Positions 21,957 to 33,909 of a DNA stretch of 64,000 nt are shown one piece after another; position 1 is the stretch's first letter; each line of letters begins with the position of its first letter. Location of the stretch: NCBI RefSeq assembly GCF_002127325.2, contig NC_035444.2, positions 77,869,392 to 77,933,391 on the forward strand. The letters are read 5' to 3'. The DNA comes from Helianthus annuus (lineage: Eukaryota; Streptophyta; Magnoliopsida; Asterales; Asteraceae). The notes under the pieces were generated by a model. That model was not told the origin of the DNA, ran no database searches, and saw only the letters and a list, made by a program, of their open reading frames with translations. The translations under genes and the position numbers were made by a program.

Positions 21957-24028
21957 AGTAAATACCTACAAAAACAGGTTACATAAACAAACGACATCAG
22001 ATCAATTATTATGCAATCAACATAATTAACAAACAAAGGATTCATGAATAAGTTGAATCAGGATTTGTATAACTTAAAAATAACCAAAATATCAGATTGA
22101 AAAAATCCTATAAACAGATTAATTAATAAAAATCTATATTACATAACAATCGATAAACTGATTTTCGTTTCAATAAGTTGAATCAGGATTTGTATATCAA
22201 ATATATTTAGAACAATTGTAAATAGAGATTAGGGTTTATGATATCGATAACAATTAACAGATCCGCTACAATCAACTACAACATACAAATCAAACAACAT
22301 AATTGTGGTTTTATAATAAAAAATAAAAATAACAAACAGAGGTGCAATATACTTACCGATGCTTGTATTTGGATGTCTGATGATGAACAAAAAACAGAGC
22401 ACGCTTCTCAAGTGAACGATTGAAACATTATATTAAAAGCAAAATTTTGTATATATGCAATACAAAATGGAAACGGTTCCATAATTACCTAAAAAAATTA
22501 CGATTATTGAATAAGATTGCAACCTTCCATATATAATGAAAAGAAGGCGGTTAAAGAATTGAAGGGAATATAGAGGAGATCTGTGGTGAGAAAAAGAAAC
22601 ACTCTATTGATGAAGCAACCAGTGAGAGAGATTTGATGGAATTTTTTTGAGGGGTCGTTGACATTGCCGAGGAGTGTAAGGAAATGATATCACTTAGCAT
22701 TTCCTGAGACTCCTTGACAACATCAACGACACCTCCATGTTCCAAGCAAAACACTTTCACTGTTTTTTTCTTCAACTGAGGGTTTCTTCTTATTACCTTT
22801 AATATGTATCATCTAAAATGTATAATACAATAAGTTAGTGAATAATAAAAACAAAAAGATACCTTAATGAAGAAGTCCCAGGCATATTAGAAACCTACAA
22901 AAACATGTTTGAATAACAAAAAAAAATCAGATTATATATTGTAAATCATCCGTAATGTTAATACTAAAAAATCAATAGATCTTGAGAGAAAATCAGATAC
23001 AGGCTTAAATTAAAATAAAAATGATCAATAAACCAACCAATCAAACACATTTAAAAATAATACATTCAAATAATTTAGGGTTCATAGAATACAGATTCAA
23101 TCAAAATTAAACATTTTTTTAATGAAATTCAGATTTAGGGACTTGAATCAATGTAACATCAAATTCAATAACAAAAACATACAGATCTGGAGTATGAATA
23201 AACATCAAATTCAATAACAATAACATAATGTTAATAAACATAAAACACCGATCTGGAATTACATTCGGACTTAGGGTTTCTACAACAGAACAATACTTCT
23301 TCAAAAAATTTATCAAAAAACAAAACAAAAGTTATTATAAACACAGATCTGGATAGATAACATATGAAACAAAAGGTATTATACATTACAATCGGTTTAG
23401 GGCTATGAGTAAACATCAAATTCTATACCAAAAAACATAAAGATAATAAACATAAACAACAAATCTAGAATGACAATCGGAGCTAGGGTTTCTTGAACAG
23501 AAAAATAGTTTTTGAAAAAATAATTCAGATTCAGAACAAAAAAAGAATGATTAAACTAAGAAATTAACATCTACACTTACAGATTTGGATATGGATCAAT
23601 GAAGAAAATGAGAAATCCGTTGAAGAAGATGAAGAAGTCGAATTAGAAAAGAATGGAAGAGAGAAGGCGGTGGAAATTATTGATGAAATGAATAGCATTG
23701 AATGAAAATAGAAGGAAATATATACATACTAAGAATGCCGCCCAAATTGTAATTCTCTGGCCAAAGAGAATAGCCACATCAAAGTCAAGAAGTCAACCTT
23801 TATTTTGCTTTAGTATAATAGATAGATATGTATAGAGAGAGAGAGAGATAGAGTAAAAAAGGACGTGAAAACAAGATTTAGGGGTGTGAGAATAGTAGAA
23901 GCCATAAATTATGTTTACACAAAGTTTTAACAATACTTTACTATTTGAATCAATCGTTATGTGCTCACTCAAGTCACTTATTGTGTTGTCTCTATTTACA
24001 TAATAATTATATGACACTACTTTTGAAT
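21957..24028. other. AT-rich intergenic DNA upstream of the second B3-like gene
   Basis: No exon is convincing. A 26-bp sequence (AATAAGTTGAATCAGGATTTG...) is repeated near 22047 and 22172. AACATCAAATTCAATAACAA recurs near 23157 and 23203, with a looser copy near 23412, among several TAGGGTTTC sequences typical of plant 5' leaders. A short (GA)n lies at 23836-23850. A 74-codon ORF (22551-22775, minus) has no recognisable domain. Confidence 0.5.
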
Positions 24029-26958
24029 TTACATCGAGATAGTTGGTAAACGGGCAACAAGCTGCGCCGCTACCCCTTTTTGAATCGCAAAACTAAGCCT
24101 TTTAAAAACTACGCCCATAGATCTCGGGGTCATAACATTACTATGCATGACCCTTTGAACTCGACTAAGTAGGTCCACAGCCTCTGGCGCCAGAAAACCA
24201 AAAGTATCAAAAGCAAATGGGATAAACACGTGTTGGTTGTCAAGGCACGCTTTCTCATGTTTGGTCACTTTACCCGAAGCAGCCTTTAAAGCAGCCTGAC
24301 TCACCGTGAAAGCACTACCCCCTAAGCCCACAAGCGGGGAAACCCCTGTTAGATCCACACAGGCATGTTTTCCTCCTACCCATCCAAAGACCAGAATGTC
24401 GGCTGGTCGAAGGGTAGATCTCCCTTCCAACGGGTCTGTTAAGAAATTAACGGGTGCCTCTTTCTTAGCAGAAATACCAGCGCACCTGAATATGTCAAAA
24501 AGGACATCCCTAACCAAATCATGTCGGTATTTGAACCCCGGGAGCTCTCTACAATGAACTGCATGCTCCCCAAAGGAATCCAAACACACCTTATGACAAA
24601 CAGGGCATACCTCATCAAGTGGGAATAAAGGAATCATGAGGCGATACTTAAGGATAGTACGATACTCCACCGGCGACATATGCTGGCCTAACCCATCTAT
24701 AGGTATAGCAAGAAGGAAATCTTGTGCATGTGGTGCTCGAAGACACTCAAAAACGGCTTTTTGTCTAACGGTTAAGTCAAACTGTACTTCGATTTCGTGG
24801 ACAATTTTACTAAAAAGAGCACTCGCCAATGCATGTTGGGCTTTAGGGGGCAGTGTCCTTATTAGTGAAACCGCTGAAGTCAAAGCTTGGAATCGTATCA
24901 CGAAGACAAGACAAAGCACAAACATAATCAGAATCCATACCACATATGCCACTGTCTCTTAAAATGTGGTCCTGTAGCACCCACGATTGGGCCCTCGAGG
25001 CTACAAAAGCATAGGATGAAGCCTCTACAGCCGAATACAACCCCAAACCCCCAAACCTAATAGGTAAAGAGGCAAGTCGCCACTGGAAGTCTCCAAAGAA
25101 AGGACCTCCACAAACCACCAATTCCTGAATCGCCTCACGTAAACCTTTGTCAAAGAACAACGCTGCATCTTCCATATGTACAGGTTGGCATGTCCTCAAG
25201 CCAAAGAAAAGCTTGGCAATGCCCATACAGGATCGAAGCAAGAGTAGTTCGCTTTGTGGGTCACCCAATTTGGGTAGAAGACGCATCAAATCTACCGCCT
25301 TAGCAGCTCTTTTCTTTGCCAACCCACTCATAAAGCTTGCGTCTCTACTAACGCCCCCCCCCCCAAGAAGCTTCACCCCGACTAATGGCCTCCCGATGTC
25401 CTTAGGAAATAACCCTTCACGAAACTTGCTACCATCACAAGAAGGCCAAAATAGCTCAGTTTTCTTAATATTGAGTTCAAGACCCAATGTTGGACCCGTC
25501 ACCTTAATGATGTCCAACACTCTAGCCACCTCTTCTGAACCCCCAATGACAGTCCCATCATCAAGATACCAAGCATGAAGGAGAAGCTTACATTTGTCTC
25601 TAATCTGATGCACAAGGGGGTGTAAAACAAGAGCGAAAAGAAGTGGTCCCAATGGGTCCCCTTGCTGAACTCCCGTGCTAGACCAAATGTGTCGATCTCC
25701 AAGATACAATCTTGCTGGCCGCCCATATAGGAATTCAACCCACAAAGAAATAGAAGGGCACCTCATCCTAACCTCACGAGTAAGGCTGATCTATCCACCT
25801 GGTTAAAAGCATTAGAAAAATCTACCGTAAGCATTGCAAGAGACCCATCAGTGTGACATTCACTTAGAACCCTGTTGACACTGTGTAAAATGGCCTTAGC
25901 GCCACCCGACATGCCGACCCCAAACTGAAAGTCATTAAGGTACTTGCTCATTTCTTTACCAACACCCCTCATAGCAACCTTGGAAGCCAAACGCCTCCAT
26001 ATAGTACCCACTGCAATAGGCCTAATCCCATTGTCGGGTTTTAAAAGCGGTGTAAGGGGAGCAGACGCGACAAACTCTGCCAAACACGATGGGCATTTCC
26101 CCCTAACCATAAGTTGACTACTGCAGTGATAGCGCATAAAAGATCAGCGGCAATAGCAAACCCCTCTCCACATAAAGCATCCAAAATATGTTGTGCCCTT
26201 AAGCCATCCCTCCCACATGAGGTTCCTTTAGGAAACGATTTAATGCAACAAAGGACACTATCCACCTCTGCTACAAGGGGAGGCTCAGAATATATAGTAC
26301 CTGGCATGGATGGAGGTTCTCTGTACGGGTGTTTAGCCTCTAAAGCCTGTATGGTATTATCATCGTACGGAGCAACACCGGATGAACATAACACCTTCAC
26401 TGCAGCTGTAAAGTGGCCATTAGCAACCTTTCGAAGGCACTGCCTAACATTGGTGTTACTAACAGTACTCTCCTCAGGATTATCAACACCTCCTTGACCT
26501 AGAGACCCCAAAGCAGGACTATCAAATATATTTTTAACTAACATGAAAATACCATCTTCTTTCCCCCATGTGGCTAAAGAATTCAGAATTGATCTTTGTT
26601 GCAATGCCTTCCTATTCCCAGACCTTCTTTCTTGCCTATTTTTTGGTCTGACCACTTGCAACGTGCAACGAGGAAGAAGGAACAACCTAACCCACGCTTC
26701 AATGGATCTAGGTTGGGCAACCACTTTGTAGAGAGCGGTTTTCAACGCCTGAGAGAAAGCCAACCGACAGCTATGAGGGATGCTCTTCACGGTGACAATG
26801 GGTGCTTTAAAGACATGATCTAGTAGAACAGTATCCAACATGAACGACTCATGAACATTGGTTACGTGCGCCTTGGGAGAGGGCCTCGAAATCCCTATAA
26901 TGTAGCTATCCATATCATTAAGCACATTGAATATCAAAAATATATTCGTTGGTACCAA
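24029..26958 (-). pseudogene. Plant reverse-transcriptase gene (non-LTR type), frameshifted
   Basis: Three or four overlapping frames on the minus strand add up to one RT protein. An N-terminal region leads to FPKGTSCGRDGLRA. Palm motif A is TVDFSNAFNQVD, then GVQQGDPLGPLLFALVL (motif B), then YLDDGTVIGG (motif C, the catalytic DD). The C-terminus has CPVCHKVC with HAVHC, followed by RPADILVFGWVGGKHACVDL. This resembles the zinc-finger plus restriction-like endonuclease tail of some non-LTR elements. Frames break near 26100 (in a G run on the minus strand), near 25765, and near 24845-24950. There is no LTR, and no poly(A) at the 3' end. The C run at 25355-25370 has probably expanded. An N-terminal start is uncertain; 26913 (MDSYIIG) is plausible. 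Confidence 0.8.
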
Positions 26959-27550
26959 AAATATATTCTTTGCTACAATATATTCATCAATTACTATACG
27001 TCAGATACGATCGACTAGATCAGAATATCAAATGATGCTTGTACTTGCTACACCATTCATCAAAAGTGTCTGAAATCAATACTACTAGAGGGCGTACAAT
27101 TGTCATGTAAGCACATTGAATACCCTAGTTAACTTTCATTCATTTTATTTGTTAGAATCACAAAAAGAAATGCCTCACTCTCATGCTAGAGTCGACTGAT
27201 GAGATACACACTAGTGTCGGTATGACTACGTTTAAAAGACCTTCACACACCCATCATTGTAATGACCATATTGTTACAACATTTGGGATAATCGGTAGGA
27301 CTACGTTTAAAAGAAGCAACTAAACAAGAAAGCTATCTAGAAAGGACACTAATATGTCTCAAGATATGGCCTGCAAGAACAAATCTAGCGACAATAAGGA
27401 TGTCCTCACCAACTCAACTTTCATGAAACTTGTAAGAACCAAGAGGTGGTGAATAAGTTGTTGTTTTAATTTTAATAACTACTTGTTAAAATCTTTATCA
27501 GTTTGTAAATACTCATCCTGAAGAACTTGTATGTTTGAAAATGATATCGA
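26959..27550. other. Intergenic, nothing recognised
   Basis: AT-rich sequence without exons, repeats of note or element ends. Confidence 0.5.
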
Positions 27551-27696
27551 ACAAGATTCAGATCAAAATAAATCTCCTCAAATCATATGATTTATAGTGG
27601 CTACCAATTTATATCCACTCAACACAAGATTCAGATCAAAATAAATCTCCTCAAATCATATGATTTATAGTGGCTACCAATTTATATCCACTCAAC
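27551..27696. repeat. 73-bp exact tandem duplication
   Basis: Units 27551-27623 and 27624-27696 are identical, starting ACAAGATTCAGATC and ending TATCCACTCAAC. Confidence 0.9.
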
Positions 27697-27896
27697 GCTA
27701 TTAGTTTATCTTTACCCAATAACATTTCACTAGTCAAGATAGTCATCACATTTACACTATTCTCTTTGATAAAGTAATGATCACCTTTTTATGTCTTACT
27801 AAGATGGCGGTGATCACCAATTTAACGTCTCACTAATGAAGATAACAATCATCCTTGCAACATGTCTCACTAATTAAGGTGATAATCGTGTGTGTA

Positions 27897-28083
27897 GTGG
27901 CGTGGCGCAACCAGAACGATTTAGCTAGGGGGTCATCATAAGCTTATATTCTATACTGGTTCAAATTAGGGGTTCCATCTTTAAGTTTGTTCTTCAAAAA
28001 CTCAAAATTTATAAATAAAAATTCAAAAAGTTCTGGTGACCGGAGGGTCAACGGACCCTCTTGACCCCCCTCTGGTTCCGCCC
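27897..28083. mobile_element. 187-bp TIR element (MITE-like) with 10-bp target duplication
   Basis: Direct repeats CGTGTGTGTA at 27887-27896 and 28084-28093 flank a 187-bp segment. Its ends are imperfect inverted repeats: GTGGCGCAACCAGA on the left, GGGGCGGAACCAGA as the reverse complement of the right. There is no ORF. A 9-10 bp duplication is compatible with the Mutator superfamily, but the flank is (GT)-rich, so the exact length is uncertain. Confidence 0.65.
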
Positions 28084-28299
28084 CGTGTGTGTAAATTTAA
28101 CACAAAATTTTACAAACATTTTTTTGTTGTGTAAGAGGTTAACCAGATGAGGTAAATTCTTTCTTATATAGTGTAAGAAAAGTAAGCTCTAAGAATGGCA
28201 AGTTCGATTGGAAAGATTGGTGTAAATTTGTGAATATGTAGTCTTGTTTTGCCCGTTCTGGTTTTCGGGTTCGGTGTTGTTTTAATGAAGTTCACGTTT

Positions 28300-28333
28300 C
28301 AAAAAAAAAAGAAAAAGAAAAAAAAAAAAAGAA
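28300..28333. repeat. A-rich tract (possible tail of a retroposed sequence)
   Basis: A run of A with scattered G follows TTTAATGAAGTTCACGTTTC. It could be the 3' tail of a short retroposon, but no source sequence or target duplication was recognised. Confidence 0.35.
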
Positions 28334-28746
28334 AACTTACTATATATATCAACGGTCGATCCATGGTTTAATTGTGAATGGTCAGACATGTTGTACCTTT
28401 TGTGTTGTGATTTGTTTTTTTAGTTCTTTTTCTAATTATTCAAAAACAATTCAATAATTAAAAAATCAACACAATTAAATATATCGTTCTAAATTTTTAA
28501 AAGATTATATTAGTAGAGGACAAAAATATGCATACCTAATTTGAAGGGCAAGAAAAATAACTCATAACCAAGGTTTTGATAATTGACTAAAAAGTAATTG
28601 TTCAAAAATATTATCCCTTTAAACACTGTTATCCTGCAAAAGAATTTTATAAAACTCTATAAAAACTCTCTTTGTTGTGCAAGGCTATATAAGAGATAAA
28701 CTTCATAAAATAACCATTTAATTTTGACATTTTAGTTATTTACCAT

Positions 28747-28818
28747 AAATAAATAAAATAAGTGATAGTCAATTTATTTTTCAAATAAATAAAATAAGTG
28801 ATAGTCAATTTGTTTTTC
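28747..28818. repeat. 36-bp tandem duplication
   Basis: AAATAAATAAAATAAGTGA with the following ATAGTCAATTT occurs twice, 36 bp apart (28747 and 28783). Confidence 0.75.
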
Positions 28819-29252
28819 TACAACAACCTTGAAATCCTTAATTTTTGGATTGAAAGTGGTAAACTGCATCCTGTTTTCTAGAAAACATAACATATTATTA
28901 AAGTTTGACCTTAAAATAGTGGGTCAAAACTGTATTTATTGAAAATGTGATTTATTCTTTTAAGGACATATACGCTCATCAAAAAGTATGGTTTGATTTT
29001 TTTAACGGCAAAAAATAAATAAATAAATAAATAAAAAATCAACCATTAATGGTTGATAATTAACCGCTTTCTACAACTAAATAATATGTTCCTTAATTGA
29101 AATCTGATTTTCAGCAAATGCACCTTTGTTTATCTTCCTCACCTTTAATCTTTTATGATAGCACAAACTGTGCTCAAAGTTGAGATCTCTAGAATAATTT
29201 GAGATGGGTTTTTCCATTCCACCACCAACAATTTTAAGTAATAAATGGATTT

Positions 29253-29256
<4 letters not shown>

Positions 29257-29302
<46 letters not shown>
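29257..29302. repeat. (TA)n run at the left of the TIR-element chain
   Basis: An uninterrupted TA repeat ends exactly where the first element's terminal repeat starts. Confidence 0.9.
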
Positions 29303-29304
<2 letters not shown>

Positions 29305-31502
29305 TGACCGCTAAAATGAAAACCACCTCTATTTGTAAAAACCGTGGCAATCACTTTCTGGCCATTAGATTTTCAAAATAGATGGATGAAATTAAAAGTA
29401 GTTAAAAGTAATATTAAATTCTTTTTATCTTATTGTGTCTTTAATATTTTAATCTAAAAAGGTATTTAAGTAACTTTGTTTTTTTTTGTCTTGTTAATTT
29501 TATTGTTTTTATTACATTTTTGTCCTATTTGCATTAATTGTTTTTTTCTAAATCATATTTTTTTATTAAACAACCCGTTTACGACCCTTTTGTTACGCGC
29601 TTTTTTTACGACCCGTTTTACGCTCCGTTTTTTCACGCCGTTTTTGCGACCGGATTTTTAAGTGCCGTTATTTACGTCACGTTTTACGCCCCGTTTTTTG
29701 CCGCACCGTTTTTTACGTCACGTTTTTACAAGTCGTTTTTTACGTGCGGTTTTTTATTCCCGGTTTTACGCACCGGGATTTGCCGCACCGTTTTTTACGT
29801 CACGTTTTTACAAGCCGTTTTTACGCCCCATTTTTTACGTCCCGTTTTTACGCGCCGTTTTAGCGTCCCGTTTTTACGCGCCGTATATACGGCCCGTTTT
29901 ACGCGCCGTTTTTTTACGCCCCGTTTTTTTCACGCCGTTTTTGCGACCGGGTTTTTACGTGCGGTTTTTTATCCCCGATTTTTTCACGTAAAACTTTTTA
30001 CGTTTTACGTAAACTTTTTGCCCTTATATGCTTTTACGTAAACTTTTTACGTTTTTACGTTTTACGTAAAACTTTTTACGTTTTACGTTTACGTTTTACG
30101 TTTACGTTTTACGTTTTACGCTTACGTTTTACGTTTTACGTTTACTTTTTACGTTTTTACGTTTTACGTAAACTTTTTACGTTTTACGTTTTACGTAAAC
30201 TTTTTGCCTTTTTACGTTTTTACGTAAACTTTTAACGTTTTTATGTTTTTACGTTTTACGTAAAACTCTTTACGTTTTACGTTAAAAAGTTTACGGTTTA
30301 GCTTTTTTTTTTTTTTTACAAAAACTATTTTACACAAATCATTGTCTAGGCATACAATCATTCAGTGACACCTAACCATCTCCTACATTATTCAAACATG
30401 TAGTGCTAACTTGTACCTTGAGCATACACTCCGTTCCAAATATGATTGCACCTTTTTCGAATATGCCTAGATGATTGAAGCTCCCAAAACACTCCGTTCC
30501 ATTCTTATTCTTCATCAAGCACCCATCGTTGAACTCCACTATCAGGTTAGTATAAACGCGCGATTTACGTCTTGTGTTTCCTATCAAGTGTGTGAGCGTA
30601 TAATAGGTTCTCGATGTGTAAATCCCACTGTCCGATGTATGTACGTCACGAGAACATGGTCGCAAGATTTCTTTTTGATAAATAGTGATTTTGTGCAAGA
30701 TCTAGGATTCAAACAACATGGTTTTCGTTTTGAAAGTTGCTGACCGATGATCTATGTATATTGTAGAACACTATGTAAAGTTGAATGATGATCAAATATG
30801 TTAGCTGGGTAAACAATGAAAATGATTATATGAAGAAATCTTGGTTTTCCCTTAAATGTACTACTACACAAGCTCCGGGTACAACCTGGTTATGCACGTT
30901 TTGAACATTCAAAAATAAGGGTGATGCTTGCTATATAATAAAAAGAATGATTCTTTATGCTATTGATATGGTTAGGATGATTTAATAGGAATGAGATGTT
31001 ATGAAAAATGCCTGTTGATGTCCACTTCATGATTTTTATTTGAATGATCTTAGGAATAAACTGAGTGCTTGATGTTAGAATCCATTTTGATGAAGTCATG
31101 AGAAGCATAGGAGATAAGAGTATATATGATTTAATCTTGTGATTTGATATGGATGTTACGAAAATTGTGAGCTTTAAATGATTTAATGAACATGAAACTG
31201 TATGATTTAATGAACTGGGTTTCCTTTTAATAGCTTGATTATGTATTTTCATGGAGGTTGCAAACGTGTATGCTCAAGGTACAAGTTAGCACTGCATGTT
31301 TGAATAATGTAGGAGATGATTAGGTGTCACTGAATGATTGTATGCCTGACAAATTGAAAAGGTGATGGTTTTAATTGAAGAGAGAGGTATAGATTGACAT
31401 TTGGGTAAACGACTAAACTACCCTTTTTGTTGTAAGAATATGATTAGTGGAGAGTGGTTTTCATGGTTCTTACAACTGGAGGTGGTTTCTATTTTAACGG
31501 CT

Positions 31503-31505
<3 letters not shown>
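29303..31505. mobile_element. TA-flanked fold-back element 1 (2.2 kb)
   Basis: The ends are inverted repeats: the left begins GGTGACCGCTAAAATGAAAA, and the right, reverse-complemented, begins GGGAGCCGTTAAAATAGAAA. Both continue into ACCACCTC. A second inverted pair of about 85 bp lies inside (30351-30435 versus 31263-31348), so the two halves are arms of one fold-back structure. The left arm is enlarged by a TTTTACG-type simple repeat. No transposase is present. The interior 30440-31260 has no recognised gene. Confidence 0.75.
29572..30300. repeat. Degenerate TTTTACG simple-sequence block
   Basis: About 730 bp are built from variants of CCGTTTTTTACG, grading rightward into TTTTACGTTTACG and TTACGTAAACTTTTTACG. 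The unit length varies from 6 to 16. All reading frames through it are repeat translations and not genes. Confidence 0.85.

Positions 31506-31535
<30 letters not shown>
31506..31535. repeat. (TA)n between fold-back elements 1 and 2
   Basis: A TA run of 30 bp is bounded on both sides by element termini. Confidence 0.9.
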
Positions 31536-31538
<3 letters not shown>

Positions 31539-31960
31539 GATGGATCATGAGAAAACTAGTTTAAATGAGAAACCAAAAAACTAACTAAAAAAGCCCAAAA
31601 AACATACCAATTTTTTTTTTAATTTCTTTAAAAAAATCGCAGGTTTTTATACCTGCAAAGAAAATTTCAAAATAAATAAATAAATAAATAAATAATTTTG
31701 TTTTGTTGTATTGCACATGTGCACTATTACGGATATAGTGCACATGTGTAGTACATGTGTAGTACACATATAATCACATATATTGCACATGTGCAATACA
31801 ACAAATTTTTTTTTTTTGAAATTTTTTATGTAAAAAAACTAGCGATTTTTTGTTAAAAAATTGTAAAAAAAAAATTGGTATGTTTTTTAGCTTTTTTTTA
31901 GTTTTTTTTTAGTTAGTTTTCTAGTTTTCTCATTTATATGTAGTTTTCTCATGATCCTCT

Positions 31961-31963
<3 letters not shown>
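31536..31963. mobile_element. TA-flanked fold-back element 2 (428 bp)
   Basis: The left end is GGGGATGGATCATGAGAAAA; the right end, reverse-complemented, is GGGAGAGGATCATGAGAAAA. Similarity continues for about 100 bp on each side, through AAAACATACCAATTTTTT. The centre contains repeated CACATGTG palindromes (GTATTGCACATGTGCAATAC). There is no ORF. The whole element can fold on itself. Confidence 0.8.

Positions 31964-31992
<29 letters not shown>
31964..31992. repeat. (TA)n between fold-back elements 2 and 3
   Basis: A TA run bounded by element termini on both sides. Confidence 0.9.
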
Positions 31993-31995
<3 letters not shown>

Positions 31996-32370
31996 GGATG
32001 GTTCAAATGAAAACCACTTTTATTGTGAAAACTCGAAAACTAATTAAAAAAAGCCTAAAAAACACACAAATTTTTTTTTTTATTTTTTTTTATAAAAATC
32101 GCTGGTTTTTATATATAAAAAAAACTTAAAAAAAATTTGTGTAGTGCACATATGTAATAATACACATGTGTAGTACACATACACATGTGTAGTATTACAC
32201 ATGTGCACTACACAAAATTTATTTATTTTTTGAAAAATTTTTTTATATAAAAAAACCTGCGAAATTTGGTTTGCAAAAAAAAAATAAAAAAAAAATTTGT
32301 ATGTTTTTTTGGCTTTTTTTAATTAGTTTTCGAGTTTTCACAATAACTAGTGGTTTTCATTTGAATCTTC

Positions 32371-32373
<3 letters not shown>
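31993..32373. mobile_element. TA-flanked fold-back element 3 (~380 bp)
   Basis: The left end is GGGGATGGTTCAAATGAAAA; the right end, reverse-complemented, is GGGGAAGATTCAAATGAAAA. The arms continue together through GTGAAAACTCGAAAACTAAT and AAAAAAGCC. The centre has CACATGTG-type palindromes. It is a sister of element 2. Confidence 0.82.

Positions 32374-32467
<94 letters not shown>
32374..32467. repeat. Long (TA)n, 94 bp, between fold-back elements 3 and 4
   Basis: Uninterrupted TA repeat of about 47 units. Confidence 0.95.
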
Positions 32468-32469
<2 letters not shown>

Positions 32470-32888
32470 ATAATGCTCTAGAGAAAACCCCTTATTTTGA
32501 GAAAACTTTGAAAACCCATCACAAGGCCTACAATTGGCCACGTGTCCCAGCCATCTCCATATTTCTTTTTGCTTTTGAGGGCACTTTAGTAAATTTAACA
32601 CTACACTACCCAACTCAAAAAGATATCTTGACTTTTGTCTACAATGATTTGACAACATTTATTACCCATTTATCTTTCTCAATATATCTTTCTTAGGGTA
32701 GAGGGTATAGGAAGCGGTGAATGGATCGGTGACTCACACTCACCGATCGGTAACCATACCTTGTGTTTGAAGATGTGCGGTGACCAAGAGAGAGGGTATG
32801 GAAATCGGTGTGTAGTCACCGAATGTGAGTGATGGAGTGATGAGGAGAGAGAGAGGAGAGAATTAACCAATAATTTTTTTTTATTTTT

Positions 32889-33033
32889 TAACCTACTCAA
32901 ACACCCTAGGGTGATTGACTATACCCCCTGATTGAGTGCAAAATGGGGAGTGGAATGAGAAGTTGACATGGCATAATATTATTGGGTAGGATTTCACTCA
33001 AACACCCTAGGGTGATTGACTATACCCTCCACC
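32889..33033. repeat. Direct repeat of CTCAAACACCCTAGGGTGAT
   Basis: The sequence and its continuation TGACTATACCC occur at about 32895 and 32998, about 103 bp apart. Confidence 0.75.
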
Positions 33034-33166
33034 CTAACTCCATATCTCTATCATTTTCATTTATAAGAAAGACATCCATTAATTTCCTGCACATCTTCAT
33101 TTACAATCTACTTCTTCATTTATTCCTTTCTCCATTAATGTCCATGGAGACAAATCCACCATATAA

Positions 33167-33364
33167 CCCGTTAATGTCGCCGGGTTATCTGCTCCGGAGA
33201 ACGGTGGAGTTGCCGTGGAGTTTCCGGCCGTTGACGGTGCCGGTCTATCATCGCCGCCAACTTTGCCGCCGAGGCTCCGCCGGAGACTCACGGAAATGAA
33301 GGCGTCTCCGTCAAGTGTTGAAGAAATTGAAGCTAAGCTTCGTGATGCAGATCTTCGTCGACAG
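33167..33364 (+). pseudogene. Captured first-exon fragment resembling plant T-complex protein 11-like genes
   Basis: A 66-codon open segment reads ENGGVAVEFPAVDGAG, then SSPPTLPPRLRRRLTEM, then SVEEIEAKLRDADLRRQ. It ends at a GT donor after CGACAG. This closely resembles, from memory, the N-terminus of plant TCP11-domain proteins, whose first exon ends near the same LRDADLRRQ sequence. The frame is closed by TAA just upstream (33164-33166). An ATG in another frame (33139 or 33145) suggests that a short insertion disturbed the original start. The rest of the gene is absent, so it is a captured fragment. Confidence 0.65.
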
Positions 33365-33909
33365 GTTGTTGTTGTTGTCATATATGATTAATTCGTTTGA
33401 TTATCGGGATTTTGGTTATTGTTTTGTATGTGATTTGTTTTGAAATAATTTGTTGAAATTGTAAGGTGTTAAGAGTTGTTAAATCTGTGAGGGTTTTTTT
33501 TTTTGTTAATGTTGTGTAAGATTAATTTTACTAAACATGTGATTAATTTTACTAATTGCTTAGGTGTTGCTGAATTAATTGCTGAAATTGTAAGGTGTTA
33601 TTGATTATATGTTAAAGAGTTTTTAGTTCTGTGTACTTTGTTAGTTGTTGTTTCAGTTGTATAAGATTAATTTTATTAAACAAGTGTTATTGATTAATTT
33701 TATTAAACATGTGATTAGTTTTACTGATTAATTTTACATCGTCATACCCTAATACATGTCACACTTTATCCTATTAGACATAGCCATACAATTTAAATTA
33801 TTATAGTTAAGACGTGTTTAACACATGCCTGATTTTTTTTATTTTTAGACGTCTAATAATCGGCACATCTGTTTTTAGAAACGAAAAGCCAAGTTTGTCT
33901 TACAGGACA

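Noticed and set aside
22551..22775. 74-codon minus-strand ORF
   Set aside because: No domain, no splice context and no conservation evidence within the window.
24306..26823. Several plus-strand ORFs over the RT region
   Set aside because: Shadows of the minus-strand RT frames.
29476..30041. ORFs of up to 167 codons on the plus strand
   Set aside because: They are translations of the TTTTACG repeat in several frames (FYAPFF-like strings) and lie inside a fold-back element.
30372..30743. Possible captured gene in fold-back element 1
   Set aside because: Both strands have open stretches, but no recognisable protein sequence or splice structure.
32271..32658. ORFs with long IYIYIY tails
   Set aside because: Translation of (TA)n.
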